From NCBI GenBank assembly GCA_965200895.1, contig CBDAVM010000002.1, positions 62,001-126,000 on the forward strand: a stretch of 64,000 nucleotides of DNA. The letters are read 5' to 3'. Position numbers and translations under genes: made by a program. This DNA is from WTFV01 sp965200895 (lineage in GTDB: Bacteria > Acidobacteriota > Vicinamibacteria > Vicinamibacterales > UBA8438). This document shows positions 1 to 7,764 of this stretch, piece after piece; the stretch's first letter is position 1, and each line of letters opens with the position of its first letter. The notes beneath the pieces are model-generated. The model made no database searches. It was not told the origin of the DNA and worked only from the letters and a program-made list of their open reading frames with translations.

Positions 1-144
1 CCTGCGAAGCGCGGTTGACGGGCGCCCTGCGTGGTGACCATCGTGCCGCTGCCGTTTGGCGACAAGCATCTGCACGAGTCGTTCACCGGCCGGCGCCGGG
101 ATCCGGCGATGCGGCGGCGCCGGGGGGCGCCGGGGGACTGCGGG

Positions 145-1950
145 ATGACGGAACCGGGCGCGTCCGGCCGGTCGGAGACAGAGCGTCTGCGCAGAACGCC
201 GGGCTGGTGGCGCTGGGCGTATCGTCAGGTGCTGGTCCCGCGAACGTTCGCCACCTCTGCGTTCACGGTGGCGCTGTTCGCCGTGGCGACGACCATCCTG
301 GATCCGCTGGGCGCGTCGCGCTTCCTGACGTTCGAGGTCAGGTTGCTGTACTGGATGCTGACCGCCGCCATCGCCTTCCCGGTCTGCTACGCGACAGCCG
401 CGGTGGCGCTCTACCTGATGCGCTTCTGCTCGCCCCTCGGTCTGGCGTCGGGCACGGGGATGGCGGTGCTGACCGAGAGCCTGGCGGCGACGACGGTGGC
501 GCACACCCTTGCCTCCGTGTTTCTTCCCGACCGCGGCGTCGGCGGCTGGCCCTGGCTGGGTGAGTTGTTCGTGACCGTGGCGTCGGTCGTCGCGCTGAAC
601 AAACTCTTCATCCACTACCTGGTCTTCCAGCACCTCTCCCGGTCGCCGCCGCCGGAGGAGGACGACGACGTGGACCCGCCGGCCACCCGGCTGACGCGGT
701 TCCACGAACAGCTTCCCGACACCGTGAGCCGTGATGTCGTCCATCTCAGGATGAGAGACCACTACGTCGAGGTGCATACCACCGGCGGATCGTGTCTCGT
801 GCTCATGCGCTTTGCGGATGCGATCGCCGAGCTCGGCACCGAAGGGATGCGGGTGCACCGCTCCTACTGGGCCGCACATCGGCATGTGGTCGGGATCGTG
901 CGGCGCCGCGATCGCGCGCTGCTGCGGGTCACCGGCGATCATCTGCTGCCCGTGAGCCGCAGCCGCCTCGCCGCCGTGCAGGAGACCATGCGCGGGGGAT
1001 CGGACCGTGCGGCCGTCGGACGGCGCGTCGGGCTCGGGACGGAAGGACAGGATTCCGCAAGCGCCGGGGGCCGCTTGCGGAGCGGGCGTGCGTCGGACTG
1101 GTCGGCGACCGTGCGCCTGTTCACGACCGCAGGGTTGTGGCGCCTGACGTACCGCCACATGCTGGTCCCGGCAACGCTCGGGCTCGTCACCGCCATCACC
1201 GCCCTGTTCGTCCTGGTGACCTCCATCTTCGCGCCCCTGGGCACCGCGGGCCTCGGGTTCGGGACGCGTCTGGCATACTGGGCCGCCTCCGCCGCCATCG
1301 CGACGCCGGTCTGCTATTCGACCACCGTCATCAACCTCTACCTGTTGCGCTTCCGCTCGCTCATCGACATGGCGCCGGGGATGGGGGTGTCCCTGATCGT
1401 GCAGAGCCTGGTGTGCACGGCGGTCGTCCAGACCGTCGACACGCTGTTCTTTCCCGATCGCGTCGGGAGCTGGGACTGGCTGTGGGAAATCTTCCAGACC
1501 GTGGTGATCGTGGTGGCGATAGCCGTATTCTTCGTCCACCATGTCGTGCTCCAGTACGTCAGCGAGGCGCAGCCGCCGTCCGGCACCCCCGACCCGACCA
1601 CCCGGCTGACGCGGTTCCACGAACGCCTGCCCGATACCGTGAGCCGTGACGTCGTCCACCTCCGGATGAGCGACCACTACGTCGAGGTGCATACCACCGG
1701 TGGATCGTGCCTCGTGCTCACGCGTTTCGCGGACGCGATCGCCGAGCTCGGCGCCGAAGGGATGCAGGTGCACCGTTCCTTCTGGGCCGCGCATCGGCAC
1801 ATGGTCGCGACGGTGCGCGAGCGAAATCGCACGCTGCTGCGGCTCACCAACGGCCGCCTGCTGCCGGTGAGCCGCAACCGCGTCGCCGCCGTGCAGGCCG
1901 CGCTGGCCGCCGCCCACGCGCGCCGCGGCGGACCTGGATTGCCCCGTTAA
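145..1950 (+). CDS. Double TM-LytTR protein (tandem-duplicated membrane LytTR regulator)
   Basis: The protein is built of two similar halves. Each half has a block of about four hydrophobic segments (about residues 25-165 and 330-470) followed by a LytTR DNA-binding domain (about 181-290 and 484-595). The LytTR halves are nearly identical over the stretch RDVVHLRM.DHYVEVHTTGG and share VHRS.WAAHRH, so this is a within-gene duplication. LytTR domains bind direct-repeat DNA, usually as dimers; a single chain with two such domains and two membrane blocks is unusual and could bind both half-sites itself. The start is uncertain: ATG at 145 is used, but the frame is open back to GTG at 31. A Tsx-like porin follows 46 nt downstream. 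The family call is firm; the signal and target genes cannot be seen. Confidence 0.8.
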   Translation: MTEPGASGRSETERLRRTPGWWRWAYRQVLVPRTFATSAFTVALFAVATTILDPLGASRFLTFEVRLLYWMLTAAIAFPVCYATAAVALYLMRFCSPLGLASGTGMAVLTESLAATTVAHTLASVFLPDRGVGGWPWLGELFVTVASVVALNKLFIHYLVFQHLSRSPPPEEDDDVDPPATRLTRFHEQLPDTVSRDVVHLRMRDHYVEVHTTGGSCLVLMRFADAIAELGTEGMRVHRSYWAAHRHVVGIVRRRDRALLRVTGDHLLPVSRSRLAAVQETMRGGSDRAAVGRRVGLGTEGQDSASAGGRLRSGRASDWSATVRLFTTAGLWRLTYRHMLVPATLGLVTAITALFVLVTSIFAPLGTAGLGFGTRLAYWAASAAIATPVCYSTTVINLYLLRFRSLIDMAPGMGVSLIVQSLVCTAVVQTVDTLFFPDRVGSWDWLWEIFQTVVIVVAIAVFFVHHVVLQYVSEAQPPSGTPDPTTRLTRFHERLPDTVSRDVVHLRMSDHYVEVHTTGGSCLVLTRFADAIAELGAEGMQVHRSFWAAHRHMVATVRERNRTLLRLTNGRLLPVSRNRVAAVQAALAAAHARRGGPGLPR

Positions 1951-1984
1951 CCGGGCGATGACCACGGCCCGCGACGTGTCGCGT

Positions 1985-1990
1985 TATCAT
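1985..1990 (+). promoter_or_regulatory. Candidate -10 element TATCAT, 6 nt before ATG
   Basis: TATCAT is followed by 6 nt and then the ATG of the Tsx-like gene at 1997. There is no Shine-Dalgarno sequence. This fits a leaderless promoter of the TANNNT-N6/7-ATG type seen repeatedly in the window. Confidence 0.4.
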
Positions 1991-1996
1991 TTGTCC

Positions 1997-2797
1997 ATGA
2001 CAAATCTCGCGCGCATCCGTTCGCTGCCATTCCGGGTGCTGGTCGCTGCCGTCATCCTGACAGGACCGGCGGCGGTGCAGGCCCAGACCGAGTTCCACTA
2101 CCAGTACGGCCGCCTGTCCAACCCGTTCACGGCGCATCGTGCGCTCACGCACATCCTGACGGTGCAGCAGGCGTCGAGCTGGTCTCTGGGCGACAGTTTC
2201 GTGTTCATCGACATTCTTGAGGACGGCTTTGCGGACGGCTTCAACGACCTGGAGTTCTACGGCGAGTGGTATCCGACGCTGAGCTTCGGCAAGCTGTCGG
2301 GGCGGACCGTCGGCGCCGGGCCGGTTCGCGACGTGGCGCTGATCGGGGGCATCAACTTCGACGGCGACGCCAATGTGTTCAAGTGGCTGCCGGGCGCTCG
2401 GCTCTCCTGGGACGTGCCCGGCTTCGTCTTCCTGAACACCGATTTCACCGCGTTCATCGACGCGAGCAGCGGAATCGACAAGGGCGGCGCTCCGCGCACG
2501 GGCGACAGCTTCATGTTCGACGTCAGTTGGGGCGCGGCGTTCGATATCGGGAGCCAGTCGTTCTGGTTCACGGGCCACGCGGAGTACATCGGCGGCGCGA
2601 AGAACGAGCTTGGCGGCGACGTGAAGGGCTGGATCCTGGCGCAGCCGCAGCTCGGCTGGGACATCGGGAAGGCGATGGGGGGAGCGGGCGCGGCGAACCA
2701 GCTTTTCCTGGGCGTGGAGTATCAGTACTGGTGGAACAAGCTGGGTGCGGCGGTCGACGACAACGTCGCGCAGTTGTGGGTGATGTGGCGCATGTGA
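1997..2797 (+). CDS. DUF5020/Tsx-like outer-membrane channel protein
   Basis: The 266-residue protein begins with a Sec signal peptide (about residues 1-28, cleavage after VQA) and continues as alternating aromatic/polar beta strands ending in the membrane-barrel-like WVMWRM. The region with FHYQYGR, FVFIDILEDG and DLEFYGEWYP resembles Tsx/nucleoside-channel and DUF5020 proteins, small outer-membrane barrels. Upstream in-frame ATG 1958 would put extra residues before the signal peptide, so ATG 1997 is chosen; it also has TATCAT 6 nt upstream. The gene lies between the LytTR gene and the SpoIIE phosphatase (25 nt gap), so co-regulation is possible. The substrate is not predictable. Confidence 0.7.
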   Translation: MTNLARIRSLPFRVLVAAVILTGPAAVQAQTEFHYQYGRLSNPFTAHRALTHILTVQQASSWSLGDSFVFIDILEDGFADGFNDLEFYGEWYPTLSFGKLSGRTVGAGPVRDVALIGGINFDGDANVFKWLPGARLSWDVPGFVFLNTDFTAFIDASSGIDKGGAPRTGDSFMFDVSWGAAFDIGSQSFWFTGHAEYIGGAKNELGGDVKGWILAQPQLGWDIGKAMGGAGAANQLFLGVEYQYWWNKLGAAVDDNVAQLWVMWRM

Positions 2798-2822
2798 CGT
2801 TCCGTGATCGGAGGAGGCTGAG

Positions 2823-5360
2823 ATGAACTCGATCCTCACGCCAGCGCTGGACACCCCCACGGCCGAGGTCCGCCGGGTGAAGCAGGGGTTGCGCCTCGTG
2901 GTTCGCGGCTTCCTCGCCCTGGCGGCTCTGCTGGCGGTCACCATCACGGCGACCTCGGCGACGATGCTCTACAACTCGGCGGTTGCGCTTCGGGACGAGG
3001 CCGAGGCGTCGGCGGTGCACCTGGCCGAGCTGCTGTCGGCCAGCTTCGCCGACATGGGCGAGATCTCTCTGGCCAACGTGGCCCGCACGCTTGATGCGAC
3101 CCTCGACGACCAGATGATCGCGCAGGCGCGCATCGCGGCGCATCTGGTGGCCGCGGCCGAAGAGGCCGGACACGACCCGCCGCGCATCATCGAGACGCTC
3201 GACGCGGTGGTGGCGAACACGGTTCTCGACGAATTCTGGATCACCGACAGCGTCGGATTCTCCTATCTGACCAACGTCCGGGACGGGGACGGGGTTCTGG
3301 TTCCGTTCCGTTTCGATCCCGACCCTGCGGTGCAGCCGCAGGCGTCGAAGTTCTATGTGCTTCTCGACGGGGTCGACGACGGCGACGTGATCACGCAGCC
3401 GGCGCAGGTGCGCGAGATCGATCAGCAGGTCTACAAGTATGTGGGCGTCGGCGGGGTCGATCAGTCGCGGGTCGTGCAGGTCGGCAACCAGTTGGTGTTC
3501 GGCGAGCAGGAGATCCTGACCAACGTCTACGCGACGCAGCGGGCGGACGTGTCGGCGGTGGTGGAGGGGATCATCGGGCAGCAGATGCTGGTGCACGCGA
3601 CGCTGGTGGGCCACCTGGTGGTTGCGGCGGAGGAAGCGGGTTGGTCTTCGGACGAGATCGAGGCCCGTCTTCGTCGCGTCGTGGGTTCGACGATCATCGG
3701 CGAGATCCGGGTTGTGGACACGGACCACGCGGTGGTCTATTCGAGTCTGGTTCCGCCGTTGGCGGGTGCTCCGGCGGGGCTGCCGTATGCGGGTCAGCTT
3801 GCGCCTCTGATCAGCGGCTCGGAGCGCAGCGTGGAGCTGGCGACGGCTCCTCGGGCTGGCGACGGCGAAGTCTACAAGTATGTGGCGGTTGCCGGGGCCG
3901 GTTCCCCGCGGGTGGTTCAGGTTGGCATTCCCATCGAGGGCAGCGCGGGGAATCTGCTCTACTCGGTGTACCAGCGCGAGGCGGACCTGCTGGTGCAGTC
4001 TCGCAACCTCGAGGCGCTGTGGGTGGTCAACCTGGACCGCGAACTGGCCGCGGCGGCGCCGCGCGCCGGACAGACGCAGGGCCAGGCGACGGACGCGACC
4101 CGCAGCTACGGTCGTCGGGCCGAGGCCGTCGTCGGGCGGGCGATGCAGCAGGGTCAGTCGGTGAGCGAGACCAGCCTGAGCCTGTTTTCTCCGGCCGAGC
4201 GGGGCATCTGGGTGGCCTCGCCGATCATCAACGCCGGCGGCATCCCCATCGGCGGTCTGGCCCTTGCGGTCAGCCTGGACGAAATCGCGGACACGGTGTG
4301 GACGGAGTTCCGGAACACGGGCCTGATTGCTCTGGTTCTGTTGGTGTTCACGGCGGCGGCGGCTCTGTGGGGCACGCGGTGGCTGACGCAGCCGATCGAG
4401 GTGATCGCGACGGCGGCGCGTCAGGTGGAGGCGGGGCGTCAGCCGGACGAGGGTCCGATGGAGGCGGTGATCCGTCGCACGGACGAGCTGGGCAGCCTGG
4501 CGCGAGTGTTCGAGGCGATGACGGTGCAGGTGTTCAACCGCGAGGAGCAGCTCGAGATGATGGTGGCGGCTCGCACCGACGAGCTGCAGCAGAGCAACCG
4601 CAGTCTGCGCCTGGCCCAGCGGGCGATGGAACAGGACCTGGAGATGGCCAAGGTGGTGCAGGCGGCCCTGGTCCGCGAGGGCAACGTCAACTTCGGGCGC
4701 ATCGCGGCCTACGCGCGGATGACGCCGGCCCAGCAGGTGGGCGGCGACTTCGTGGATGTGCTGGAGCCGGCCGAGGGCCGGATGTTCTTCACGGTCTGCG
4801 ACGTTTCGGGCAAGGGGGTGGCGGCGGCGCTGTTCATGGCCGCGTCGCAGGGCGCGATCAGCGCGGCGGCGTCGCAGAGCACGGACTTCGACGTGGGCGC
4901 CATCGCCACCGAAGCCAACCGCCGGCTGTGCGCGGAGAACCCGATGGGGCTGTTCGTCACCGGCGTGCTGGCCTTCGTCGATGTCGAGCGTGCGGTGATG
5001 GAGTATGTCTGCGCCGGGCACGAGCCGGCGTACCTGGTGGGGGGCGACGACGCGCGGCGTCCGCTTCCGGCGACCGGCGGGGTGGCGATGGGCGTGCTCG
5101 ACGACTTCGAGTACGAGAGCCGGAGGGAGGAACTGCGTCCCGGCGACGCGCTGTTCCTGTATACCGACGGCCTGACCGACGCGGTGAACCTGCGCGGTGA
5201 ACTGTTCGGGAAGGAGCGGCTGGAGGCCACCCTGGACGGCGCCGCGTCGCGTTCTCCCGAGAAGATAGTCGACCACGTGTGGAGCCGGATCGGGGCCTAT
5301 TCGACGGGCGCTCCGGCCGCCGACGACATGACCTGTCTGGTCCTGCGGCGGGTCCGTTGA
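2823..5360 (+). CDS. RsbU/SpoIIE-type PP2C phosphatase with doubled periplasmic sensor
   Basis: The 845-residue protein has TM1 (about 28-50), a long periplasmic region, TM2 (about 500-520), HAMP (about 520-572), a short coiled coil and a C-terminal PP2C/SpoIIE domain (about 615-845). Acidic metal-binding motifs are visible: GGDFVDV, VCDVSGKG, LYTDGLTD and ADDMTC. The family dephosphorylates STAS anti-anti-sigma factors. The periplasmic part is two copies of one module (about 94-235 and 254-395), each with a QM...HLV.AAEEAG helix and a YKYV.V.G...RVVQVG strand. A strong AGGAGG lies 5 nt before the ATG. Two RsbW-like kinases and a STAS protein follow, so it is probably the input of a partner switch. 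The sensed ligand is unknown. Confidence 0.88.
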   Translation: MNSILTPALDTPTAEVRRVKQGLRLVVRGFLALAALLAVTITATSATMLYNSAVALRDEAEASAVHLAELLSASFADMGEISLANVARTLDATLDDQMIAQARIAAHLVAAAEEAGHDPPRIIETLDAVVANTVLDEFWITDSVGFSYLTNVRDGDGVLVPFRFDPDPAVQPQASKFYVLLDGVDDGDVITQPAQVREIDQQVYKYVGVGGVDQSRVVQVGNQLVFGEQEILTNVYATQRADVSAVVEGIIGQQMLVHATLVGHLVVAAEEAGWSSDEIEARLRRVVGSTIIGEIRVVDTDHAVVYSSLVPPLAGAPAGLPYAGQLAPLISGSERSVELATAPRAGDGEVYKYVAVAGAGSPRVVQVGIPIEGSAGNLLYSVYQREADLLVQSRNLEALWVVNLDRELAAAAPRAGQTQGQATDATRSYGRRAEAVVGRAMQQGQSVSETSLSLFSPAERGIWVASPIINAGGIPIGGLALAVSLDEIADTVWTEFRNTGLIALVLLVFTAAAALWGTRWLTQPIEVIATAARQVEAGRQPDEGPMEAVIRRTDELGSLARVFEAMTVQVFNREEQLEMMVAARTDELQQSNRSLRLAQRAMEQDLEMAKVVQAALVREGNVNFGRIAAYARMTPAQQVGGDFVDVLEPAEGRMFFTVCDVSGKGVAAALFMAASQGAISAAASQSTDFDVGAIATEANRRLCAENPMGLFVTGVLAFVDVERAVMEYVCAGHEPAYLVGGDDARRPLPATGGVAMGVLDDFEYESRREELRPGDALFLYTDGLTDAVNLRGELFGKERLEATLDGAASRSPEKIVDHVWSRIGAYSTGAPAADDMTCLVLRRVR

Positions 5361-5377
5361 ACCCACGCCCGGTTCCA

Positions 5378-5397
5378 CGACCCGGGACGACCCGGGA
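5378..5397 (+). repeat. Two 10-bp tandem repeats after the phosphatase gene
   Basis: cgacccggga occurs twice head to tail, followed by tccgggt, which can pair with acccgga within the repeats. It lies between the phosphatase stop and the first kinase and could form a small attenuating hairpin. Confidence 0.4.
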
Positions 5398-5444
5398 CGG
5401 TCCGGGTTCTGCTACAGTATCGCCGTCCCGGTGCGAAGGTGCTG

Positions 5445-5873
5445 ATGGCTGAAGATTTCGACGTGACGATACCGGCCCGGCTGTCGGAGGTCCGCGAGCT
5501 GTCGAGCATGGTCGAGACGTTCGGGGACGCCAACGGCCTTCCCGACCCGAAGGTGTTCGTCATCAACCTGGCCCTCGACGAACTGATCACCAACACCGTC
5601 ACGCACGGGCTCGAAGACCGGGCCGACGCCGAGATACGGATCACGATGCGGGTCGACGCCGGGACGCTGACCGTGACCATGGAGGACAACGGGCGTCCGT
5701 TCGACCCCACCCAGGAGACCCACGCCGACGTCACGTCCTCGCTGGACGAGCGGGCCGTCGGCGGGCTGGGACTGCACCTGGTCAAGAACTTCGCCGACCG
5801 CATCACATACGAGTTCGTCGCCGGCAGGAATCGGTTGACCATGCAGCACGACCTGACGAACGACGCAGAATGA
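5445..5873 (+). CDS. RsbW-like ATP-binding anti-sigma kinase, copy 1
   Basis: This 142-residue protein is a single HATPase_c_2 domain. The N box (ALDELITN), the G1 box (EDNGRPFDP) and the G2 box (GGLGLHLVK) are all intact, so ATP binding and kinase activity are likely. Family members bind a sigma factor or another partner and phosphorylate a STAS antagonist. ATG 5445 is chosen because GAAGG ends 5 nt before it; GTG 5439 is in frame but lies inside that site. It is about 50% identical by eye to the next gene, so the two are tandem paralogs. No sigma-factor gene lies beside it, so the output target is open. Confidence 0.85.
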   Translation: MAEDFDVTIPARLSEVRELSSMVETFGDANGLPDPKVFVINLALDELITNTVTHGLEDRADAEIRITMRVDAGTLTVTMEDNGRPFDPTQETHADVTSSLDERAVGGLGLHLVKNFADRITYEFVAGRNRLTMQHDLTNDAE

Positions 5874-5921
5874 GGTGTCCCGTAGCGTCGAATCGACGCC
5901 GACATGACAGGTGAGACGAGC

Positions 5922-6362
5922 ATGCGTGTGGCGAAGACGGATGAGTTACGGGTTTCGCTGTCACCGCGGCTGTCGGCTGTACGTGGGCTGGCGGAGATGG
6001 TCGAGGAGTTCGGTGACGCCAACGAGCTGCCTGATCAGCAGGTCTACATGATCAACCTCGCGCTCGACGAACTGATCACCAACACCGTGAACCATGGTCT
6101 TCGCGGCGTGGCCCGTCCGCGGATCGAAGTCATCCTGCAGGTCCTGGAAGAGTCGCTCATTCTGATCATGGAGGACAACGGCAGGAAGTTCGATCCCACG
6201 GAGGATACGCATCCCGACCTGTCGTCGCCCGTTGAAGAGCGGCCGGTTGGCGGGCTCGGCCTGCACCTGATCAAGACCTTCGCCGATCGCGTGCGGTACG
6301 ATTACGTGGACGGGAAGAATCGACTGACACTCGAACACGATCTCACGCGGGAGGCCCGGTAA
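5922..6362 (+). CDS. RsbW-like ATP-binding anti-sigma kinase, copy 2
   Basis: The 146-residue HATPase_c_2 protein is a paralog of the preceding gene, sharing INLALDELITNTV, MEDNGR.FDPT, VGGLGLHL and NRLT..HDL. The nucleotide-binding boxes are intact. ATG 5922 is preferred because AGGTGAG ends 7 nt before it; ATG 5904 is also in frame. It sits 48 nt after copy 1 and 29 nt before the STAS gene. Two kinases with one antagonist suggests either two outputs sharing an antagonist or partner specialisation. No separate sigma factor is encoded here. Confidence 0.85.
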   Translation: MRVAKTDELRVSLSPRLSAVRGLAEMVEEFGDANELPDQQVYMINLALDELITNTVNHGLRGVARPRIEVILQVLEESLILIMEDNGRKFDPTEDTHPDLSSPVEERPVGGLGLHLIKTFADRVRYDYVDGKNRLTLEHDLTREAR

Positions 6363-6391
6363 CGGTCGCCCTGCACGGAGAGGAGCATCCC

Positions 6392-6733
6392 ATGGACATC
6401 GAGGTTGCGGAAGAACTGAGCGACGACGTGCTGGTGCTGTTGCCGGTCGGACGGCTCGACAGCGGGAACGCGCGCTCGTTCGAGTCCGTCGTCATGGATC
6501 GCATCGGCAGCGGCGAACGCCGGCTGATCGTCGACTTCAGTCGTCTCGACTTCATCAGCAGTTCCGGCATGCGCGTGCTCCTCATCGCCGCCAAGGCGTT
6601 GAAGGCGAACGAGGGCAAGCTCGTCCTCTGTGACATGAAGAACCACATCGAGGAGGTCTTTCGGATCAGCGGCTTCGATCGGATCATTCCGATCAAGGAG
6701 TCCCGCGCGCTGGCGCTGACCGCTTCGGCCTGA
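6392..6733 (+). CDS. STAS-domain anti-anti-sigma factor (RsbV/SpoIIAA-like)
   Basis: The 113-residue protein is one STAS domain. The conserved loop reads DFISSSGMRVLL, where the serine before SG is the expected phosphorylation site of the RsbW-type kinases and the substrate of the PP2C phosphatase. A very good Shine-Dalgarno sequence (GGAGAGGAG) precedes the ATG. It is the last gene of the partner-switching set. The dephosphorylated form would be expected to sequester one or both kinases. Confidence 0.88.
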   Translation: MDIEVAEELSDDVLVLLPVGRLDSGNARSFESVVMDRIGSGERRLIVDFSRLDFISSSGMRVLLIAAKALKANEGKLVLCDMKNHIEEVFRISGFDRIIPIKESRALALTASA

Positions 6734-6749
6734 GCGGCGGTCCGGGGTT

Positions 6750-6845
6750 GCCGGCGGAGAGGAACCCCGCCGCGCACGAAGGTGCTCAGCGCCAGGGCGG
6801 CGGCACCGGGAAATGAACCCCGGCGGCGCCGGCGGAGAGGAACCC
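6750..6845 (+). repeat. 18-bp direct repeat pair between STAS and LOG genes
   Basis: gccggcggagaggaaccc occurs at 6750-6767 and again at 6828-6845. The surrounding 256-nt gap (6734-6989) shows no gene; the repeats contain GGAGAGGA like the STAS ribosome site and may derive from local duplication. Confidence 0.6.
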
Positions 6846-6989
6846 GGCGACACCACCGCCGGCGGCATGCGTCGAAGGACTCGCCGCTGCATGTCGGATC
6901 CCGGGTACTGCAGACCGCCCACCGGGATGGCCGCCGGCGCCCGGGCCGCGTCGCTTCCCCCCGGCCGCACGCCCGACAGGGCGTGCAGG

Positions 6990-7658
6990 TCACGTGTCGT
7001 ACGCCTTCAGCACGTCGAGCATGGCCTGCTCTTCTTCTGCCCACGCTTCCTGAATCGCCTGCAGGGCCCCGGTGGCGGTCGGAGCCTGCCGGGCGAGCGC
7101 CCGGTTCTCGGCCCGCAGCAGTTCCCGTTCGGCCGCGTGGTCGAGGAACTTGAACAGGTGGTCGTAGTACCCGTCGATGTTCGCGAAGACGCAGGGCTTC
7201 TCGTGCAGCTCCAGCGGTTTCTGCGACCACGTCAGGGCCTCGAAGATCTCTTCCAGCGTGCCGAATCCGCCGGGCAGGGCGATGCACCCCTGCGAGAGCT
7301 GCTGCATCAGGTGTTTCCGCTCGTGCATCGTGTCGACCTCGTAGAGCCGGCTGAGTCCCTCGTGGGCCAGCTCCTGGTACGACAGTTGCCGCGGCACGAC
7401 CCCCGTGACGAAGCCGCCGTTGGCGAGCATGGCCCTGGCCAGCACGCCCATCAGGCCGACCCGCGCGCCGCCGTACACCAGCCCGATGCCCTCGGCGGCC
7501 ATCATGCGGCCGAGGGCGGCGGCCTCGGCGATGTAGCGCTGCGCCTGGCCGATGTTGCCGCCGAGATAGACACAGATATGCTTTCCGCTCGACGGCTCCG
7601 GCGGCGACTCGCCGCGCTGCTGCCCTGCCTTCTCTTCGTTGCCTGCGTCTGCTGTCAC
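6990..7658 (-). CDS. LOG-family phosphoribohydrolase-like protein
   Basis: This protein has the LOG/TIGR00730 Rossmann fold: KHICVYLGGNIG near the N terminus, GLVYGGARVGLMG, and the signature PGGFGTLEEIFE, which carries the catalytic glutamate and the nucleotide loop. LOG enzymes remove ribose 5-phosphate from nucleoside 5-monophosphates. The domain begins near 7583, and no ATG lies just upstream; GTG at 7658 is the best in-frame start without running into the Amt gene, but the start is uncertain. It is 106 nt downstream of the Amt gene on the same strand. A role in nucleotide salvage is inferred from the family only. Confidence 0.78.
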   Translation of the reverse strand: MTADAGNEEKAGQQRGESPPEPSSGKHICVYLGGNIGQAQRYIAEAAALGRMMAAEGIGLVYGGARVGLMGVLARAMLANGGFVTGVVPRQLSYQELAHEGLSRLYEVDTMHERKHLMQQLSQGCIALPGGFGTLEEIFEALTWSQKPLELHEKPCVFANIDGYYDHLFKFLDHAAERELLRAENRALARQAPTATGALQAIQEAWAEEEQAMLDVLKAYDT

Positions 7659-7764
7659 TTCCGACTGCCCGCCCCCGCTCCGGCTGCCTCGGCCGCCACT
7701 GCCGACGACTCCCTCCGGCTGCGTCTGTTGGTCATTGTCGATGGCCCGCCCCCGGTGGCCGGAA

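Noticed and set aside
2568..5378. 936-codon minus-strand frame opposite the SpoIIE-type phosphatase
   Set aside because: Arg/His-rich shadow sequence with no domain match; the plus strand carries all phosphatase motifs.
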